Of a DNA stretch of 23,405 nt, positions 1-9,356 are shown piece by piece. Each line of letters starts with the position of its first letter. Position 1 is the first letter of the stretch. A program made the translations under genes and the position numbers. Origin of the DNA: Branchiostoma floridae (Eukaryota > Chordata > Leptocardii > Amphioxiformes > Branchiostomatidae). The notes under the pieces were generated by a model. It saw only the letters and a list, made by a program, of their open reading frames with translations. It did not search any database and was not told the DNA's origin. Location of the stretch: assembly GCF_000003815.2 (NCBI RefSeq), contig NC_049984.1:296699-320103 (forward strand), read 5' to 3'.

Positions 1-868
1 GATATATGCTGGTCACGATCAAAACAATTGGGCGCTCTTTGTGGCAGTGAGATAGGAATACTTTCGTAAACCACCTTTCGAAGAGAAACTCGTCGATAAA
101 ACCCGAATCGGAGAACCCATAGATGGCATTTGCGGGTCCACCCTCTGTGTAGGCGCCTCCCGGAAAGCCTTTGCTAAAGACTATCATTGGTGGCACCGTC
201 TGCCCTGCCGCTGACACACACACCAGTGCCGACACGTGGTCTCGGCTTCCAACTCTCCGTGAAGGAGACCTCTTCTCTCCGCGGGGTACTATAACCTTAG
301 ATATTTTCGCGGAAAGATCCACGCCTGTTTCGTCAGCGTTATAGATTACATGTGGGTTTTTGTTTTTGGCATTCGCCTCTGTTAGTTTGTCTTCAAGCAT
401 CAAGAAATATTCGAAGATCACTCCTGGGGTGGCCATGAGTGCTCTCTCCTTGTCTAGCTGGTCAGGGGACCGGAGGCTGATGTCGGGATGGCGACGCTTG
501 AAGCCTCGCCACCACTTCTTGCCCGGCCCAGCCTCCTTAAACCTCGGTGACTCTCCGCGGCCCTTAGCTCTTTTAATCTCAATTTGTTGCGCAAGGGCCT
601 TTGTGACCCTTACGGTGAGAGGGAAGCCCCTGTCGGACATGTACTTGGCGTAGCCGACAAGGGCCTCCTCGTCCTCGGGTGTCAAGACTGACGGTCTTCC
701 TTGCACCTCTCCATGGTGACCTTTTATGCGACCAATCAGGGTTGTTCGCGGAATTCCAAACTTTTTGGCCAGGCTGTAGACAGAGGCGCCATTGTTTGCT
801 GCCTCCAGAGCAGCCTCCATGTCAGCCTGATGGTACTGTTGGCGTTTCCTTTTGGCCCCAGATGCCAT
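1..868 (-). CDS. Pogo/Tigger-like DDE transposase, N-terminal part, cut by window edge and probably frameshifted
   Basis: Read on the minus strand, an intronless frame opens at an ATG (866-868) directly preceded by an in-frame TAG and stays open to the window edge, 289 codons. Residues about 10-50 resemble a pipsqueak-type helix-turn-helix (SVYSLAKKFGIPRTTLIGRI). Residues about 60-135 resemble a CENP-B/Tc5-type DNA-binding domain (KKWWRGFKRRHPDI). From about residue 172 a DDE endonuclease domain begins: NADETGV gives the first catalytic Asp at residue 179, and YGFSDSGFIDEF sits where the family has its conserved glycine and aromatic block. Members of this family bind transposon ends and cut and paste them. 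The second catalytic motif, expected as D-(N/Q)-H-x-S-H, appears only in the other frame: after LIV the frame reads TSIY, while a one-base shift gives DQHIS. A base therefore appears lost near 14-17, so the copy is probably inactive unless this is a sequence error. The third catalytic residue and the end of the gene lie outside the window. Terminal inverted repeats were not identified. Confidence 0.85.
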   Translation of the reverse strand, partial: MASGAKRKRQQYHQADMEAALEAANNGASVYSLAKKFGIPRTTLIGRIKGHHGEVQGRPSVLTPEDEEALVGYAKYMSDRGFPLTVRVTKALAQQIEIKRAKGRGESPRFKEAGPGKKWWRGFKRRHPDISLRSPDQLDKERALMATPGVIFEYFLMLEDKLTEANAKNKNPHVIYNADETGVDLSAKISKVIVPRGEKRSPSRRVGSRDHVSALVCVSAAGQTVPPMIVFSKGFPGGAYTEGGPANAIYGFSDSGFIDEFLFERWFTKVFLSHCHKERPIVLIVTSIY

Positions 869-971
869 CTAATAAAGAGATTGAATCGATATCGACTATG
901 AACGACAGCAGTAATTTAGATCCCCCCTTCCACACCCATCATCAAACATTGAAGAAAAAAAGTTTCGTTTC

Positions 972-994
972 TTTGTTTGTTTGTTTGTTTGTAT
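972..994. repeat. (TTTG)n microsatellite
   Basis: A short run of TTTG units lies just upstream of the transposase start. The surrounding 870-1340 otherwise holds no recognisable gene; it may include the 5' flank of the transposon. Confidence 0.8.
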
Positions 995-1340
995 GTATGG
1001 GAGTTTCATATCATATGTTCAGCACGACGAAAAATCACGATATGTCATCAACACTACTTATATTTATCCAAAGATGGGCGGATATAAGCGTTTGTTTGCT
1101 TTAACCTTGCCGTGTTCGAATTCAATTTAAGCATTCGAAGGTACACACATTCATACCTAACTTCTATTTGGATATTCTCATACTACAATCGCATCCTTTG
1201 CTATCAAAGTATAACTTACATACGCTGAAACGTCAGAGTTGTATATACCTACCGCGACTTCATGCGGAAGAGCGCTAAACTGCAATCTCAGGCGGTGTGG
1301 TGCTGGTAGTGTTGGGTTGCGTCCTGGGTTGCGTTCGATG

Positions 1341-1441
1341 ATCACATGACTTCGAACACGTGATTCTCAAGATGGCGGAGGAGCGGTGGTGTGTACACAA
1401 GTAGCGTGACATTGTAGCCTCAATTAACCAAGTTCAAAGAC
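1341..1441 (+). promoter_or_regulatory. Promoter-like motif cluster (paired E-boxes and YY1-type AAGATGGCGG)
   Basis: ATCACATG (1341-1348) and CACGTGAT (1357-1364) form a near-perfect inverted pair around TTCGAA, with CACGTG a canonical E-box of the USF/MITF/Myc type. Five bases on, at 1369-1378, is AAGATGGCGG, the motif that in many animal promoters marks the start region and binds YY1. The ATG inside it opens only a 10-codon frame (MAEERWCVHK then stop). The spacing resembles a compact TATA-less promoter firing to the right, but no downstream coding exon was found. The motifs are seen; promoter function is inferred. Confidence 0.35.
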
Positions 1442-2215
1442 TCAGACAAGACACAGGTTTGTTTCTTGGCAAGTTTAATAAACAACCTTTCTACAGGCGG
1501 TGGCAATCTGTCATATCTCACATCTTAGACTGAATAATTCAACAGATATGAAGGCCACGGTCTCGATACGTTCTCTCGTCAACCTATGCGAACAGCGTCA
1601 TTATCATAAAAATATCTTCAATTGCTAGCTGCTTGATGTATCATGTTCGGTACACTCTATGCATCAGTATTTTACTAAAGGAAGACTAGGGCCATCAATA
1701 TTTGTTTTTGTCGTGTACATGCTGTCAAGCATAATAAAGTTATAGCAATTTTAAAAACCATGTCGGACTTTGGACCCCTGTCTAAGTATGGCCCCCTCCC
1801 GTTACTAGTGACCATCCCTGCATAAGGACCATCATTGTGATCACTTTTTGATGGTTCTTTACAGATGATACATTTGTAACATTTCCCAACAGATACAGGT
1901 TTTTAGAACACTGTCTATATCACATTTAGACCAGTTAAAGATCCCAATCTAAAAGAGTGAGTGCATCACCACCTCGGACCTGGCAACCTTCACCCTCCAG
2001 TTCCACAAACCCATAACCAGCCTGTACAAACCTACCACCACAGACAACACGCCCTCCTGGTGTACCGTAAACAACAGAACAACACAACCTGTTTTTAGAC
2101 GTTACACTGTCAACAAAAACTACTCAAACACGTCTGTTTTCTTTGCCTAAAACCGTCAACACGCCAGGATTGCTCTTCTGTACATAATAAGTATCACTTC
2201 CTCACTGTAAAAAAT
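1442..2215. other. No gene recognised
   Basis: No convincing exon or repeat was seen. A C-rich part (about 1965-2150) lacks stops over 50-60 codons in frames on both strands, which looks like a composition effect. GGACCCC and GGCCCCC near 1768-1797 repeat an ACTTTGG/AAGTATGG pattern that could be a decayed transposon end, unproven. Confidence 0.4.
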
Positions 2216-2378
2216 CAAGCAGATCCTATAATGACATAAGATAGTACCAAACTGGCCAAGGAGTGTAGTGAGCCAAGAGGTGTCCATTTGCTGGTAGCCA
2301 AACACACTCCAAGGCCGGCTTCACTCCTCTGCCAGCTTTTGATACTATCTTTAGATCTGCTACCGTAGGATCTGCTTG
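2216..2378. repeat. Imperfect foldback (hairpin) element, about 163 bp
   Basis: The ends are a 13-bp perfect inverted repeat, CAAGCAGATCCTA at 2216-2228 and its complement at 2366-2378. Inside, AAGATAGTACCAAA (from 2238) pairs imperfectly with the TTTTGATACTATCTT block at 2337-2352, and GGCCAAGGAGTG (2254-2265) pairs with the CACTCCTCTGCC block (2322-2333). The arms therefore pair with indels over most of the element. It could be a small MITE or a long hairpin if transcribed. Open frames on the minus strand across it have no recognisable family. Confidence 0.6.
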
Positions 2379-2483
2379 GAGATAAAAAAATTGGACCTTC
2401 TGGTGATTCAAGGTTCCTACTATAGCAAACATATGCTGATGTTACACCTGGACATTTGAACATCAAATGGGAGAAAAATCTAA

Positions 2484-2518
2484 ACCCCTAGCTAGGGGTG
2501 TGCTTATACATGTATAAG
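2484..2518. repeat. Two adjacent perfect 16-bp palindromes
   Basis: ACCCCTAGCTAGGGGT (2484-2499) and CTTATACATGTATAAG (2503-2518) are each perfectly self-complementary and are separated by GTG. They could form a double cruciform or bind dimeric proteins; no function is known to me. Confidence 0.75.
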
Positions 2519-2601
2519 GTGCTCACAGGTGTGTTCTACACACTGATATTGGAAACAAAATGAGTTTGTACAATGAGTGCTACACATGGCAGCAGTACTA
2601 A

Positions 2602-2636
2602 GAGCTCCCCCTAGCAGCTGGAAGTATACTGCACTG
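2602..2636 (-). promoter_or_regulatory. CTCF-like site
   Basis: GAGCTCCCCCTAGCAGC (2602-2618) matches the reverse of the bilaterian CTCF core (the core carries an AGGGGGC-type block) at most informative positions. A TGCA element at 2630-2633 lies on the side where extended CTCF sites have an upstream module. Binding is inferred from the motif alone. Confidence 0.35.
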
Positions 2637-2639
2637 CTG

Positions 2640-3590
2640 TAGAGACTGGTTGAGAAAAAAGGAATAAGATTTTACTGGAAAACTAAAATTGGGGGAAAAT
2701 GGAGAAAACTGACTATTCTCCATGAACATAATGATTCTGCAGGTAAATTGTCTAAAGTTTACAAGGTGGGAGCCACTGACACCTGCTGATAGTGGAGTAC
2801 TATTGGTGCAAGGCTCTTATTTTTATCGATGAATGAATAAAGACCTCTATTGTACATTTTTGCCCAACCAAGCTGCCCGAACAAGTCACAGCAAAGACCA
2901 AATAATATATTATGTACAAGTATAGATGTAGTCTGTTGTGCTTCTCAGCTCTTTAGATGGATCAAATCATAGACACTCAGCTGTTGCTATAACGTCTATT
3001 CTGGTGTAGTGTTAGTAAGGTACAGAGAGTCGATGGTTGCCCGTCTGCTCAATGCTCGGGTCGTGGTGCAAAGAGGAAGTCAAAGTTCTGTGCCTCTTAC
3101 TTGAGGTCTGGAGCTACTTAATATTTAGATTGTTGTGTACATTGGAGTAGAGGGGTGTTTTTCTATACTATTTTTATACTGATATCACAACATAGTCTAG
3201 CATAGAAGTTGGGCTTTTTCTCGCTTCTTCTTAACAGTGAAAATGTAGGACTGTGTGGGTTTAGCTAAAAATAGTCGGTTTGTCAAAACAAGTGAGGAAT
3301 TATCAGGAATATGAATTTATCAGTGCTGCTCATATGTCTAAAGTGAGGGAATCTACCTTCTATGTAACTACACAAGACATTTCTATAATTAACATATATA
3401 GTTGTACAATACACGTTATTATTACAGCACTTATGTGTATGAATGTGAAAAAAAGCCGCCAGTACTTTAGAAGCCTAATACAGCACGCTTCACTATAAGT
3501 ACTTACACACGAACTCAAACAACGCTCTGGAAACCTTTTGATATCATACTAAACATCAAACCTTCTCTTGATTTAATATTGCTGTAAATC
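2640..3590. other. AT-rich stretch without recognised gene
   Basis: Only short random frames are present (longest 72 codons, plus strand, 3280-3498, no family features). No tandem repeat or RNA gene was seen. Confidence 0.5.
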
Positions 3591-3594
3591 TAAT

Positions 3595-3790
3595 TTTCAG
3601 GAGCTCTTGGACACAGCGACTCTTTTGTGCCGGCTGACGTTGATAAATTTCTCTAATATTGAGTCAAACCGGCGACAAGTTCGGCCTAATAACTGCCCAT
3701 CGCCCCGCTCCTGTTACCACGGTGATCGTCAATCACGACACAAATTAATCCCGGAGACCACGCACGGACCAAAACAAACTTAATCCCAAA
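3595..3790. promoter_or_regulatory. GC-rich island with RFX X-box-like motif
   Basis: A sharply GC-richer block sits in AT-rich surroundings. It contains GTTACCACGGTGATC at 3713-3727, which has the inverted-repeat layout of the RFX X-box (GTTRCC, 2 bp, GGYAAC) with a degraded right half. Also present are GTCAATCACGAC and a TTAATCCCGG segment. No coding potential is visible. Cis-regulatory role is inferred from the motif and from similar islands downstream. Confidence 0.35.
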
Positions 3791-3880
3791 CTTCATACAT
3801 GTTACAACCATTAAACCAACCAACATACAGACACAGGACTGGTAAAAACTGCGTCACAAAACTACAAGGTGGGGATATTT

Positions 3881-3902
3881 CCTATATATATATATATAAT
3901 AT
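3881..3902. repeat. (TA)n microsatellite
   Basis: A run of TA dinucleotides. The rest of 3790-4560 shows no recognisable gene; the two open frames there (75 and 110 codons) have low-complexity composition and no domain features. Confidence 0.8.
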
Positions 3903-4559
3903 AAGAAAGCAGCTCAAAATGGGTATTTCTGACAGGCTACAGATGAAGTGCATCGGCAGAGTGGGGTACTTGATTTTGTGGGTCTTCATTTTTCTGTGCA
4001 TTTCTTTGTTTTCCACACAGTTTTAATGCCAGTCATTTAGGAGTTGTATAATCCTGATTATGACTACAAGTACTTTTTCTTGTGTTCGTTTTTTTCAGTT
4101 CTCCACAAGAATGAAAACTGGTCGCAGTCATCTACTAGTTACCCTTTCCTACTGTACATTCTCTGCCTCAAATGCAACCAGGCATATGGAAGTAGGAACA
4201 ATTCTGTGCTTAATGTCGTAATGTTGTCACAAAGTCATTCATTTGTCTACACTTACATGTATGTTTGTTCTTCTTCTATAATTGTAGCTTTGGTGGGCAG
4301 GCAGCTGACTGGCTCCTGTGTTATACATCATCATCATATACAATGTGTTATACAATTTGTGCATTACAATAAATAGATTCAATTCAAAATATGATTAAGA
4401 CTGGGCTGTATTTAGAGAAGTAGGAATATTTCAGATGAAACAGAGCTGGTGTCCGAAGACTGCCCTGCTGTCTGGTAGTAGTGTGAGAGGCAGAACTTTA
4501 CGTGACAAAGGAGTGCATTAACAGTGCGAACCCGGGGCACTACTGGATATTACAGCCCA

Positions 4560-4740
4560 GTCATAATAAAAAATGGCCGACCGCGCCGCCCCATCAACTA
4601 TACACATTTAATATCCGCGCCCGCCGTGACAAATGTCACGCCACGTTGCCACGGAAACCATTGTTCCGGCGGCAAAACCAGCGACCATTTGTCTGTGACA
4701 ACGGCAGGTGGAAAACAACAGAGAAGGGTAACTGCAAATG
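4560..4740. promoter_or_regulatory. GC-rich island with X-box-like and TALE-type palindromic motifs
   Basis: CGTGACAAATGTCACG (4625-4640) is an inverted repeat with 7-bp arms; the TGACA/TGTCA halves resemble TGIF/MEIS (TALE homeodomain) dimer sites. GTTGCCACGGAAACC (4645-4659) is an RFX X-box-like match with a slightly degraded right half. The two elements are only 4 bp apart. The open frames over the block (65-95 codons on both strands) overlap one another and match no family I know. Regulatory function is inferred. Confidence 0.4.
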
Positions 4741-5490
4741 AGATCGTACAAGTCCTGTTTTTGAAACATGTACCAACATTTTCTGAAAGAATTTACCCCA
4801 TACATGTATGATCACCCACGTATGTCTCTGCCTGTTGTCAGCCTGTCACAGTTTGGGTTTGCAGATGAGTCCACATGAATATAATTTCACACATGAACCA
4901 CCACTAAAAAGCACCACTCCACTGGGACACAACTATTCACCACTCTTCAGCCTGGTCAATTCTGAGACAAGTTTGGCACTTTTTCGTATCCCAACTTTAT
5001 TCTAACCCTTTTCTCTTTTGCCATAAATGTATGTCATGTACAATGCTGAACAAAAAGAGGAAAGTTTCTGTTATGCTACACTTCAGGCCACTTCCTCTGA
5101 GACACCATGAAGGGAAGACATGTTATTGTACCACATCGTGCAGAGAGAGAGAATAGAGCTGACCTCCAGTAAGATCTATGGATCTGTCCTGTTCTTGACT
5201 GTGACACTGTTTTTGCGTCCCCTATCCCCGAGTGGTCACCTTTGAATTAAAAAAGAATGATATAAAAGAACACCAAATTTGGCACGTATTTGGTTGAACT
5301 CATCTTAAATTCAAGGTACTCCAGGTAGTCTTTTTCTTTTTCTGACATCCACTGTACCCAACAGTCATATCTATCTTACTAACTTGATACTAAAAACAAA
5401 TTGAAACTGAATCAAACTATGCTGTTTTTACTCTATGTACATGACATCCCTGACTGTTTCTGACACCCCAGCCCTAAGTCACCCAGGTAA
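4741..5490. other. AT-rich stretch without recognised gene
   Basis: No exon, repeat or RNA gene recognised. Confidence 0.45.
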
Positions 5491-6000
5491 AACCGGTCCT
5501 GAGCGAACGTTTCATCCCCTCTGCCTCCCTCCTCTATCTAGTTTCCTCCCATCACCCATTATGACGCCCCGTTGACAAGCGAGCATCTCTGCCCTGCCCG
5601 TTGACAAGCGAGCATCTCTGCCCTGCCCGTTGACAAGCGAGCATCTCTGCCCTGCCCATAACAAACAGCCCCGCATGTTGTAATATTGTCCCAATCTATC
5701 GGATATTACCCAACCCCGCATGACGGATGCCCGCTCCGCATCGTTACCACGGCAACCATTCTTCCCGGAGGTGAAACAGATACGGCTGCCTGGACGATGG
5801 ACGGGGAGCGTGCGCGGGCGGAGATACGCGACCGGTCGCCATGACGATTATGGAGTTTTAATGGCGGAGCAGAGGTGACAGATGTCGTGTCGCGGAGGGT
5901 GCTGGGGGCACGCCTCGCGCCGCTGGGACGTTAATATGGCTGTCATTCCGCCTCACACCGGGGAGTCCAATAATCATAATGATAAAAGTAATAATGGCAG
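5491..6000. promoter_or_regulatory. Large GC-rich island: minisatellite, near-perfect RFX X-box, homeodomain-site cluster
   Basis: In order, the island holds a 29-bp minisatellite (5571-5657), a near-perfect X-box GTTACCACGGCAACC (5743-5757), a half-like GTCGCCATGACGA (5835-5847) and an AT-rich end with clustered TAAT cores (5970-5995, AATAATCATAATGATAAAAG). The CpG-rich middle around 5760-5960 has no long frame. RFX factors bind X-boxes as dimers, often at ciliary and neural genes. An enhancer or distal promoter is the likely nature, inferred from motif density alone. Confidence 0.4.
5571..5657. repeat. 29-bp minisatellite, three identical units
   Basis: Units at 5571-5599, 5600-5628 and 5629-5657 each run from GTTGACAAGCG to CCCTGCCC and are identical. 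Perfect identity implies recent expansion. It is not a CRISPR array because there are no spacers. Confidence 0.95.
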
Positions 6001-6489
6001 CTTTCTCCTAAAAGGATAGTAAATCATGAGTGAAAAGTTGGTGCAAAATGGATTTCCATATGGAAAAAGTTTGGACAGCTTCATGTTAGAGTGATGTCTA
6101 AAAGAAAATCTATCAACTTTGAGCCGTGTAGGTTAATTCTACTGTACTGACAAACATACACACTTCCTACAAAAGAGAAAATAAAAATGTAATAAAAACT
6201 TTTGCTTAAACAAGCTTTGAAAAGAAAAGAAAAAGTCATGATTTCTTTCCCAGTTGTCTATTTCCTGACAAGACTCCACCAGAATCTCCTTCAGCTGAGA
6301 GCCATCAGAAGCTGGAGGTGCCGAGTCAGTTAGGTTGACCTTGGGCAGGAGTGAGTTGACCTTGAACAGACCATCTGTTCCTTGCAAGATTTATATCAAA
6401 TAAAAAAACTGCAAAATGTAAAACTTTTCTTAGATCAAAAATCTGTTTTATACACTAGTCTCCTTTCTGCTTCCCAAGCCTCAGAAATT
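6001..6489. other. No gene recognised
   Basis: AT-rich; short frames only, without domain features. Confidence 0.4.
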
Positions 6490-6680
6490 ATCCATCAGAG
6501 TCAACCCAGGGACAAGATGAGGGATAGTCTCCAAAGCGTTTTATCTGTGCGACAAGCGGTTTAATATCAGGGCGGGCGTATCGATTACCTGGCGCGGGAC
6601 TAATTCCCGCTGATGACTTTGCTCCCGGGCAGGGGCAGAAACAAATATCCCAGCATGCCCTGCAGGCTAGGTCATAACTT
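6490..6680. promoter_or_regulatory. GC-rich island with E2F-like palindrome and ZNF143-like motif
   Basis: GCGGGACTAATTCCCGC (6594-6610) is an inverted repeat with 6-bp arms, each half like an E2F site. TCCCAGCATGCCCTGC (6648-6663) closely matches the 3' part of the ZNF143/Staf promoter motif (TCCCAGCATGC followed by a YTGCG-type tail). An ATCGATTACC segment lies at 6580-6589. No TATA or coding exon adjoins it. Function is inferred. Confidence 0.35.
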
Positions 6681-6690
6681 GTCAGCTGAC

Positions 6691-7030
6691 TGATGAATGG
6701 ATCATAAACCTGGCACAACTTTTCATTCCGTGACTTCTACGGAGAAAAAATGATGAGAGCTCGATTCTCATTTTTAATATCGACAAGACACTTTCTACAG
6801 AACCTAAAGCAAACAGAATTCCAAGATGGATAGATCCTGCATACATGTGTACCTGGCACAACTTTTCATTCCTGTGACTTCCATGGGCCAACAAGAAAAA
6901 GGAGGGCTTAATTCTCTCCTTTCATAGCTCAGAAACAACACTTACATGTAGTACATGTATTTAAGAAATCTAGTTCCCAGATGAATGGAGCAACTTTTCA
7001 TTGCTATGATTTCCATGGAGAAAAAAAAGA
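6691..7030. repeat. Three diverged tandem copies of a roughly 140-bp unit
   Basis: The block GCACAACTTTTCATTC, then GTGACTTCYAYGG and a purine run, occurs with anchors at about 6713, 6856 and (GAGCAACTTTTCATTG) 6989. The copies are clearly diverged, so the duplication is old. A fainter trace (AGCACAACTTTGAAAA) appears near 7167. No function visible. Confidence 0.65.
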
Positions 7031-7705
7031 CAGCTTGATTCTGACTTAATTACTGGGGTATCAAAAAGATACTTAAATATTTTCTCCATTAACAAAAGAA
7101 CCAAAAGCAGAATTGACAGATAAACCTGTGACATATTTAATTTCTGATTTAGTGATTACCAGCATTTAGCACAACTTTGAAAAAGGACCAAACACATGGA
7201 CATATGTTTTGAACTTCACCCTCTCTAAAGTGAGGCAGGATCTGATCATGAAGCCCTGTGTGAGTCATTTCTACATGTTTCCTCAAAGGAGATTTCTGCA
7301 CTCACCATGCAGCAACTACTACTGGATCAACATGTTCAGTATCCAAGTCACTTTTATAACACTTAAAGGTTTACTGTCATAATCAGACTGTAAAATTGTG
7401 ATCAACGATCGACCACCAGTTTTTGGTGATGGATAAAAACAGAACTTGAATATCATGATTCCCCCAAACTGACGCCTCGTTCTTAGGCCTCAGCTTTGGA
7501 CTTGAAAAGCCACCTCAAATCAAGAAGGTTTGGAATTATTGTGTTAGTTACAAAGTTCATTTTTCTTTTTCTTTCTTCAAGGTTACTCACAATATACAGT
7601 CATGCATACCACTTTTTTCCTGGACAAAAGAACACAAAGTGTTCACTCCAGCTAAATTTCTGTCTGCAGTTTATGTGACTGAGTAAAACTCCACGACTGA
7701 CGTGC
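7031..7705. other. No gene recognised
   Basis: AT-rich. A small hairpin (CACCA/TGGTG around 7410-7430) is the only structure noted. Confidence 0.4.
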
Positions 7706-8110
7706 ATCGCAAATCACATCTTCTCATCTTCTTCCAGCCAAGTTTGATCTCGATGCAAGCCGATGACCTTCATTTGACTTTGACAGAGCCGGGCTGTCCC
7801 GCTGCAAACAATTTTATGAGGGTGCTTCTGAAAAGGTTACGACTTTCATCAGAGACAAGTAGTTTTTCATGAAATGTCACGTTTTGTGTCCCCGTTGTGA
7901 GGAGCGCGGATTCGCCCAGCCGGAAAATGACACGGGATATCGCAGCGGATTTTACACCGTGTTGCGGGGCGTCTCTGAGATTACGGCGGGATAATTAGGT
8001 TAGACTGTCAGGCCGGCGGTGACAGAGCGGCGCGGAATCGCCGGGAAGGGGACTGACGGATGGTCGCTCTAACTGCCTCAATCTAACGGGTTCTGGGCTG
8101 CCTTCTCACG
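7706..8110. promoter_or_regulatory. GC-rich island, putative cis-regulatory element
   Basis: A CpG-rich block peaks at 7895-8060 and contains GGCGGGATAATTAGG (homeodomain TAATTA core) and a dense CGGCGGTGACAGAGCGGCGCG stretch from about 8011. No open frame of note crosses it. The sharp composition contrast with both flanks matches the other islands. Regulatory role is inferred. Confidence 0.3.
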
Positions 8111-8530
8111 GACAAAGTTTGAGCAAAATGTCATGCACTTGATCTTATCACTGAAGTTGGAAACTTTCTGTCATGTCACAATTTTTCTAATTCATTGACA
8201 TAAAAACAAATGAGCTTTCAGCTACATTTTTTTGGCTGCACCCAAACATAATTTTTCAAAATATGGACAGGACTTCCAACATCCATTTGGAATTGAAATT
8301 TGTCTCCAGCATCTTACATGTACTTTGTCCATGTGCATCAACAATCAGGAAGTCTTGGTCCAAAGTATTGCTTTGTAATACTAATCTGCTGATCTGTTTG
8401 GCACAATTTTCCCCCCTTAATTTGCCCTGAGTGCACTGACTCATATCTCTTCTCTTTTCAGAGCTGAATATTGTATACTAAAAAAACAACAACTTTAAAA
8501 TGAAAACTGACTTTAATTCCAAAAACATAA
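8111..8530. other. No gene recognised
   Basis: AT-rich; a 62-codon minus-strand frame (8256-8444) has no family features. Confidence 0.4.
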
Positions 8531-8539
8531 AGTCTACCC

Positions 8540-8880
8540 AGTCACTCCTACGTTCGGCCTAACTATGAGTCACTCGCAGGGTCTTAACAAGACCACGTTG
8601 AATATGGGAGCCATAAAACAACCCTGACAACATTTTTTACAACATTACAGACAGATCCCCTGAACTCCGGTTAACCGAGGTGCCGCGGCCACAAGTCAGA
8701 TCAGAGCTGCAGAGGGGAAACCATTTCACGGTCCACAGGGGGGATTGTTGGTCCGTCCAATGGTGAAGTGTTATATTGTGTGACAGTGAAGGACACGCCC
8801 CCGGGCATTGTCATGGTATAACCCACTGGACCCCTGCGCCCCCCAGGCATTGTCATGGTATAACCCACCAAATGAAACCT
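8540..8880. promoter_or_regulatory. GC-rich island with 10-bp palindrome and a 23-bp direct repeat
   Basis: CGGTTAACCG near 8666-8675 is a perfect palindrome followed by GAGGTGCCGCGG. A 23-bp segment beginning GGCATTGTCATGG is repeated exactly at 8804-8826 and 8846-8868 (period 42). No coding evidence. It resembles the other GC-rich islands, so a regulatory role is a guess. Confidence 0.3.
8804..8868. repeat. Direct repeat, 23 bp, period 42
   Basis: Two identical copies start GGCATTGTCATGG and end TAACCCAC. Recent local duplication. Confidence 0.9.
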
Positions 8881-9355
8881 CTGCCATCTGGGCAGTAATA
8901 CAACTTACATGTAATGACATGGATACAGGGACTGGTATGTAACATGTACCATGTTTAACAGCTTGGTTTTAACAAGACCTCAAGAGACATAGGAAAAATA
9001 TAGTTACTGTGGGGGAGTGGCTACTCCAGACAGAAGAGTCTTAGCTATCGTAAGATAATTTTTTGAGGTGGCCAGATTTGACTGTTAGTCTGAATCTCGA
9101 GGACACCATGTTCAATGCCACACATTTTAACTTGTTACTGGATGAATACAAAAATTTCCCAAGTTTGTTATTACAGCTGTCTCCATATCACGGATATTTC
9201 TTCCTTGCTGTCTATGATATAATTCCTTTCTGTTGTAATGTAATACACTTATCGATTTAATTCTTGTGGTACATTATGAAATATCTGATATCCGCACCTC
9301 ATTGGCAATTCGATTAAAACTCTACAACTCACAGCTGGGGAATCATGTAGTATTG
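8881..9355. other. No gene recognised
   Basis: AT-rich; no repeat or exon seen. Confidence 0.4.
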
Positions 9356-9356
9356 A

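Noticed and set aside
360-1104. Plus-strand open frames of 97, 141 and 66 codons
   Set aside because: They lie opposite or beside the transposase frame and show no family features; antisense shadows.
1965-2150. Stop-free C-rich segment on both strands
   Set aside because: Open in frames on both strands, with no start, acceptor or recognisable protein; composition explains it.
5571-5657. CRISPR-like short repeats (also 13701-13796 and 16354-16561)
   Set aside because: Units are directly abutting without spacers and the sequence is eukaryotic; minisatellites.
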